From positions 1 through 15,804 of the forward strand of contig CAJPRR010000039.1 of assembly GCA_905373085.1 (NCBI GenBank): a DNA stretch of 15,804 nt, read 5' to 3'. Shown one piece after another: positions 13,062 to 15,804 of this stretch (position 1 is its first letter; every line of letters begins with the position of its first letter). The position numbers were made by a program, and so were the translations under genes. Below the pieces are notes generated by a model. It ran no database searches. It saw nothing but the letters and a program-made list of their open reading frames with translations, and was not told where the DNA came from. This DNA comes from an uncultured Selenomonas sp. GTDB lineage: Bacteria > Bacillota > Negativicutes > Selenomonadales > Selenomonadaceae.

Positions 13062-14165
13062 ATGAACAAGCGTTGGCTCAGGCGCATGGACTTCACATTG
13101 ATCTCTGCGGCGGCGGCGATCATCGTCATGAGCCTCATCGTCATCGGCAGCGCCACGCACATCAATACGGCGGGCGGCGATCACTACTGGTTCGTGCAGA
13201 AGCAGGGCGCTTTCGTCGTCTTGAACGTGCTTTTCGCCATATTCCTCATGAACTTTGATTACAAGGCGCTGCAGAACTACGGCAGGAATCTCTACATCTT
13301 CAATGCCGTCATGCTCTTCCTCGTCATGCTCATCGGGCAGACGGCGCTCGGCGCACAGCGCTGGATCCAGCTCGGCCCCATCACCCTGCAGCCGTCGGAG
13401 TTCTCGAAGATCATCATGATCGTCGCGCTCGCCGCCATGCTGGAAGACCGCGTGGGAAAGCTCAACACCATAAGCGACATCCTGCCCGTCGTCGGCTATG
13501 TGGCGCTGCCGTTCCTGCTCGTCCTCAAGCAGCCCGATCTCGGCACGTCGCTCGTCTTCATCGCCATTCTCCTCGGCATGATCTTCGTCGCAGGCGTGAA
13601 CCTCCGCATACTCGCTCTATCCTTTGCGGCGGGCATAGCGGTATCGCCTCTGCTCTGGCATTTTTTAAAAGACTATCAGAAGATGCGGCTCAAGGTCTTC
13701 CTTGATCCGAGCGTCGACCCGCTTGGCTCTGGCTATCACATCATCCAGTCGAAGATCGCCATCGGTTCGGGGCTGATCTTCGGCAAGGGGCTTTTCGGCG
13801 GCACGCAGAGCCAGCTGAACTTCCTGCCCGAGAACCATACGGACTTCATCTTCGCCGTCGTTGGCGAGGAACTGGGCTTCGTCGGCGCGGCGGCGCTGCT
13901 CCTTTTGTACCTCGTCGTGCTCTGGCGCGGCGTGAAGATCGCGCGTGACGCGAACGACGCGTTCGGCCGCCTGCTCGCCGTCGGCATCACCTCGATGCTC
14001 GCCTTCCACGTTCTCGTCAACGTCGGCATGACGACGGGCATCATGCCTGTCACGGGCATACCGCTGCCGCTCATGAGCTACGGCGTCAGTTCTTTGACGA
14101 CGAACATGATCGCGATCACGATCTTGCTCAACATCCACATGCGAAAGGCGAAGTTTGTATTCTGA
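13062..14165 (+). CDS. rodA: Peptidoglycan glycosyltransferase RodA (SEDS family)
   Basis: 367 aa with about ten membrane helices. RodA polymerises glycan strands from lipid II and works with PBP2. Family marks are ALGAQRWIQLGPITLQPSEF (95-114) and FLPENHTDFIFAVVGEELGF (254-273), whose Glu257 and Asp261 correspond to conserved SEDS residues, plus GIPLPLMSYGVSSL (332-345). RodA rather than FtsW is favoured because of the PBP2 and mre neighbourhood and the length. The ribosome site is CAGGGG (13053-13058) close to the ATG, or AGGAGG (13045-13050) 11 nt away. It follows minE by 15 nt in the same unit. Confidence 0.95.
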   Translation: MNKRWLRRMDFTLISAAAAIIVMSLIVIGSATHINTAGGDHYWFVQKQGAFVVLNVLFAIFLMNFDYKALQNYGRNLYIFNAVMLFLVMLIGQTALGAQRWIQLGPITLQPSEFSKIIMIVALAAMLEDRVGKLNTISDILPVVGYVALPFLLVLKQPDLGTSLVFIAILLGMIFVAGVNLRILALSFAAGIAVSPLLWHFLKDYQKMRLKVFLDPSVDPLGSGYHIIQSKIAIGSGLIFGKGLFGGTQSQLNFLPENHTDFIFAVVGEELGFVGAAALLLLYLVVLWRGVKIARDANDAFGRLLAVGITSMLAFHVLVNVGMTTGIMPVTGIPLPLMSYGVSSLTTNMIAITILLNIHMRKAKFVF

Positions 14166-14191
14166 GGAAGGATTTATTCCAGGGAGGATTT

Positions 14192-15804
14192 ATGGTCAAG
14201 TTGGAACAGGAGATGCTTCAGGCTGTCGAGAAGCCCGCACGCTATACGGGCGGCGAATGGAACACGCAGCCGAAGGATTCCGCCGCCGTCCTTTGCCGCA
14301 TCGCGCTCGCGATGGCGGACGTCTACGAGGTCGGCATGTCAAACCTCGGCCTGAAGATTCTCTACGAGATTTTGAACCGCCGCGATGATGTCGCGGCGGA
14401 ACGTGTTTATGCGCCCTGGCTCGATATGGAAGAGGAGATGCGCCGACGCGGCGTTCCGCTCTTCTCGCTCGAAACCTTCCAGGAGATTTCTTCCTTCGAT
14501 GTCATCGGCTTCTCGCTGCAGTACGAGCTTCTCATCACGAACACGCTCAACATGCTTGACCTCGCTGGAATTCCGCTCCATGCGGCGGAGCGCGCAGAGG
14601 CGCATCCTTTCGTCATCGGCGGCGGTCCTTGCGTATACAATACGGAACCGATCGCCGACTTCTTCGACTTCTTCGTGCTCGGCGACGGCGAGGAGATCGT
14701 TGCAGAAGTGTGTGACGCTTTGATCGCATGGAAGAAGGCGGGGCGGCCGGACGGCAGACGCGGCTTCCTGCGCCGCGCTGCGCGGATTCCGGGCGTCTAC
14801 GTGCCGTCCTTTTATGCGCCCGAGTACGATGCGGCAGGCATGTTCACGGGGCTTCGCGTCCTCGACGAGGCGGCTTCGCCGCAAATCTATCGGCGCGTCG
14901 CCAAGGATCTCGACGCGACGCCTTTTTTGGAGAAACCCGTCGTGCCGTACCTCGGCATCGTGCACGACCGCCTCATGCTGGAACTCTTTCGCGGCTGCAC
15001 GCGTGGCTGCCGCTTCTGTCAGGCGGGCATGGCGTACCGTCCCGTGCGCGAGCGCCGTCCCGAGACGCTGAAATCTTTGGCGCGCACGCTCTTTGACTCG
15101 ACGGGCTACAATGAGATGTCCCTGACGTCGCTCTCGTCCGCCGATTACTCGTGCCTTTCGCCGCTTGTCGACGCTCTTCTTGCCGATACCGAGGGCGAGC
15201 GCGTGAGCTTTTCTCTGCCGTCCTTGCGCATCGACAGCTTCTCCGTCGACATCGCCGAGCGATTGCAGCAGGTGCGAAAGAGCGGCCTGACGTTCGCGCC
15301 CGAGGCGGGCACGCAGCGCCTGCGCGACGTCATCAACAAGAACGTGACGGAAGACGACCTGCTGCACTCGGTGCGCACGGCGTTCGAGCAGGGCTGGAAG
15401 GCGGTCAAGCTCTACTTCATGATGGGACTGCCGACCGAGACGGACGAGGACATCGTCGGCATCGCGAATCTCGCGCAGAAGGTCGTCGACTGCTACAAGG
15501 AGGTCAAGGGGAAGCGCGGCGTCAAGGTCACGGTGTCCGTCTCCTGCTTCGTGCCCAAGGCGTACACGCCGTTCCAGTGGTTCGCGCAGGTGCCGCAGGA
15601 AGAGTTCGAGCGCAGGCAGCGGCTCTTGAAGGAGAGCATACGCGACCGAGCGATCGTCTTCCGCTACCATGACGCACGCGCGAGCGTCTTGGAAGGGGCG
15701 CTTTCGCGCGGCGACCGCAGGCTCTCCGCCGTCATCGAGACGGCATGGCGAAACGGAGCGAAGTTTGACGGCTGGACCGATCAGTTCAAGGACGAGGTTT
15801 GGAA
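14192..15804 (+). CDS. TIGR03960-type radical SAM protein (partial, runs off the window)
   Basis: At least 537 residues are readable without a stop, beginning ATG GTC AAG at 14192, 4 nt after AGGGAGG (14181-14187). The N-terminal part has a B12-binding-like fold with VIGGGPCVYNTEPIADFFD and FVLGDGEEI. The radical SAM core carries CTRGCRFC at 269-276, which fits CxxxCxxC for the 4Fe-4S cluster that cleaves S-adenosylmethionine, and later GLTFAPEAGTQRLRD and YFMMGLPTETDEDI, as in methylthiotransferase-like enzymes. This matches the family annotated as TIGR03960, whose substrate is not firmly known. It is commonly followed by a TIGR03936 (DUF2344) partner and by rng, rplU and rpmA; that part is not visible. 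It follows rodA by 26 nt, so it is probably in the same operon. Confidence 0.9.
   Translation, partial: MVKLEQEMLQAVEKPARYTGGEWNTQPKDSAAVLCRIALAMADVYEVGMSNLGLKILYEILNRRDDVAAERVYAPWLDMEEEMRRRGVPLFSLETFQEISSFDVIGFSLQYELLITNTLNMLDLAGIPLHAAERAEAHPFVIGGGPCVYNTEPIADFFDFFVLGDGEEIVAEVCDALIAWKKAGRPDGRRGFLRRAARIPGVYVPSFYAPEYDAAGMFTGLRVLDEAASPQIYRRVAKDLDATPFLEKPVVPYLGIVHDRLMLELFRGCTRGCRFCQAGMAYRPVRERRPETLKSLARTLFDSTGYNEMSLTSLSSADYSCLSPLVDALLADTEGERVSFSLPSLRIDSFSVDIAERLQQVRKSGLTFAPEAGTQRLRDVINKNVTEDDLLHSVRTAFEQGWKAVKLYFMMGLPTETDEDIVGIANLAQKVVDCYKEVKGKRGVKVTVSVSCFVPKAYTPFQWFAQVPQEEFERRQRLLKESIRDRAIVFRYHDARASVLEGALSRGDRRLSAVIETAWRNGAKFDGWTDQFKDEVW

Noticed and set aside
1..15804. CRISPR array, tRNA, rRNA, prophage or transposase genes
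   Set aside because: No regularly spaced direct repeats, cloverleaf, rRNA-like sequence or transposase motif was seen. The repeats present are dispersed inverted-repeat units.

Overview
The window looks like chromosomal DNA of a GC-rich, rod-shaped or curved Firmicute, most likely a Negativicute close to Selenomonas. This rests on gene content and order: DUF4321-maf-radC, then mreB-mreC-mreD, a class B PBP2 gene, minC-minD-minE, rodA and a TIGR03960-type radical SAM gene. It also rests on strong AGGAGG-type ribosome sites and on the GC-rich codon use of everything after about 1420. The genus is inferred from remembered gene order, not from a database search. All genes are on the + strand.

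Layout. (1) 1-1417: an AT-richer accessory segment with a repeat hairpin, an AT-rich inverted repeat that overlaps a possible promoter, and a Fic-family AMPylase-like gene with a C-terminal winged helix. (2) 1443-4612: a flavin reductase-family gene, a 283-bp noncoding foldback element, a Crp/Fnr-family regulator, a 165-nt structured leader behind a good promoter, and an ArsB/NhaD/SLC13-type transporter closed by a strong intrinsic terminator. (3) 4721-6413: two miniature relatives of the foldback element flank a small DUF4321 membrane protein, followed by maf and radC, which overlap. (4) 6447-15804: cell-shape and division genes. mreBCD are joined by 4-nt overlaps. A 200-nt gap with three consecutive hairpins separates mreD from the PBP2 gene, which starts at TTG. 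A second promoter sits on the PBP2 stop codon and drives minCDE-rodA-radical SAM. The last gene runs off the window.

How the genes work together. MreB, MreC, MreD, PBP2 and RodA are the elongasome: MreB filaments position the RodA glycosyltransferase and PBP2 transpeptidase through MreC and MreD. MinC, MinD and MinE place the division septum. Linking both sets in one cluster couples side-wall growth and septum placement in transcription. Maf (nucleotide pyrophosphatase) and RadC are frequent upstream neighbours.

The least-explained content is noncoding. A hairpin repeat occurs four times (48-96, 2011-2060, 2070-2120, 9225-9277). Its core is conserved, while its outer stem differs in sequence between copies but stays complementary within each copy. 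A separate foldback (MITE-like) family with a terminal motif resembling AGGGAAGCnCTGATAAA occurs three times (1948-2230, 4721-4797, 5108-5159). The largest foldback copy carries two of the hairpins. I could not match either family to a named element. No CRISPR array, tRNA, rRNA or transposase gene is visible.
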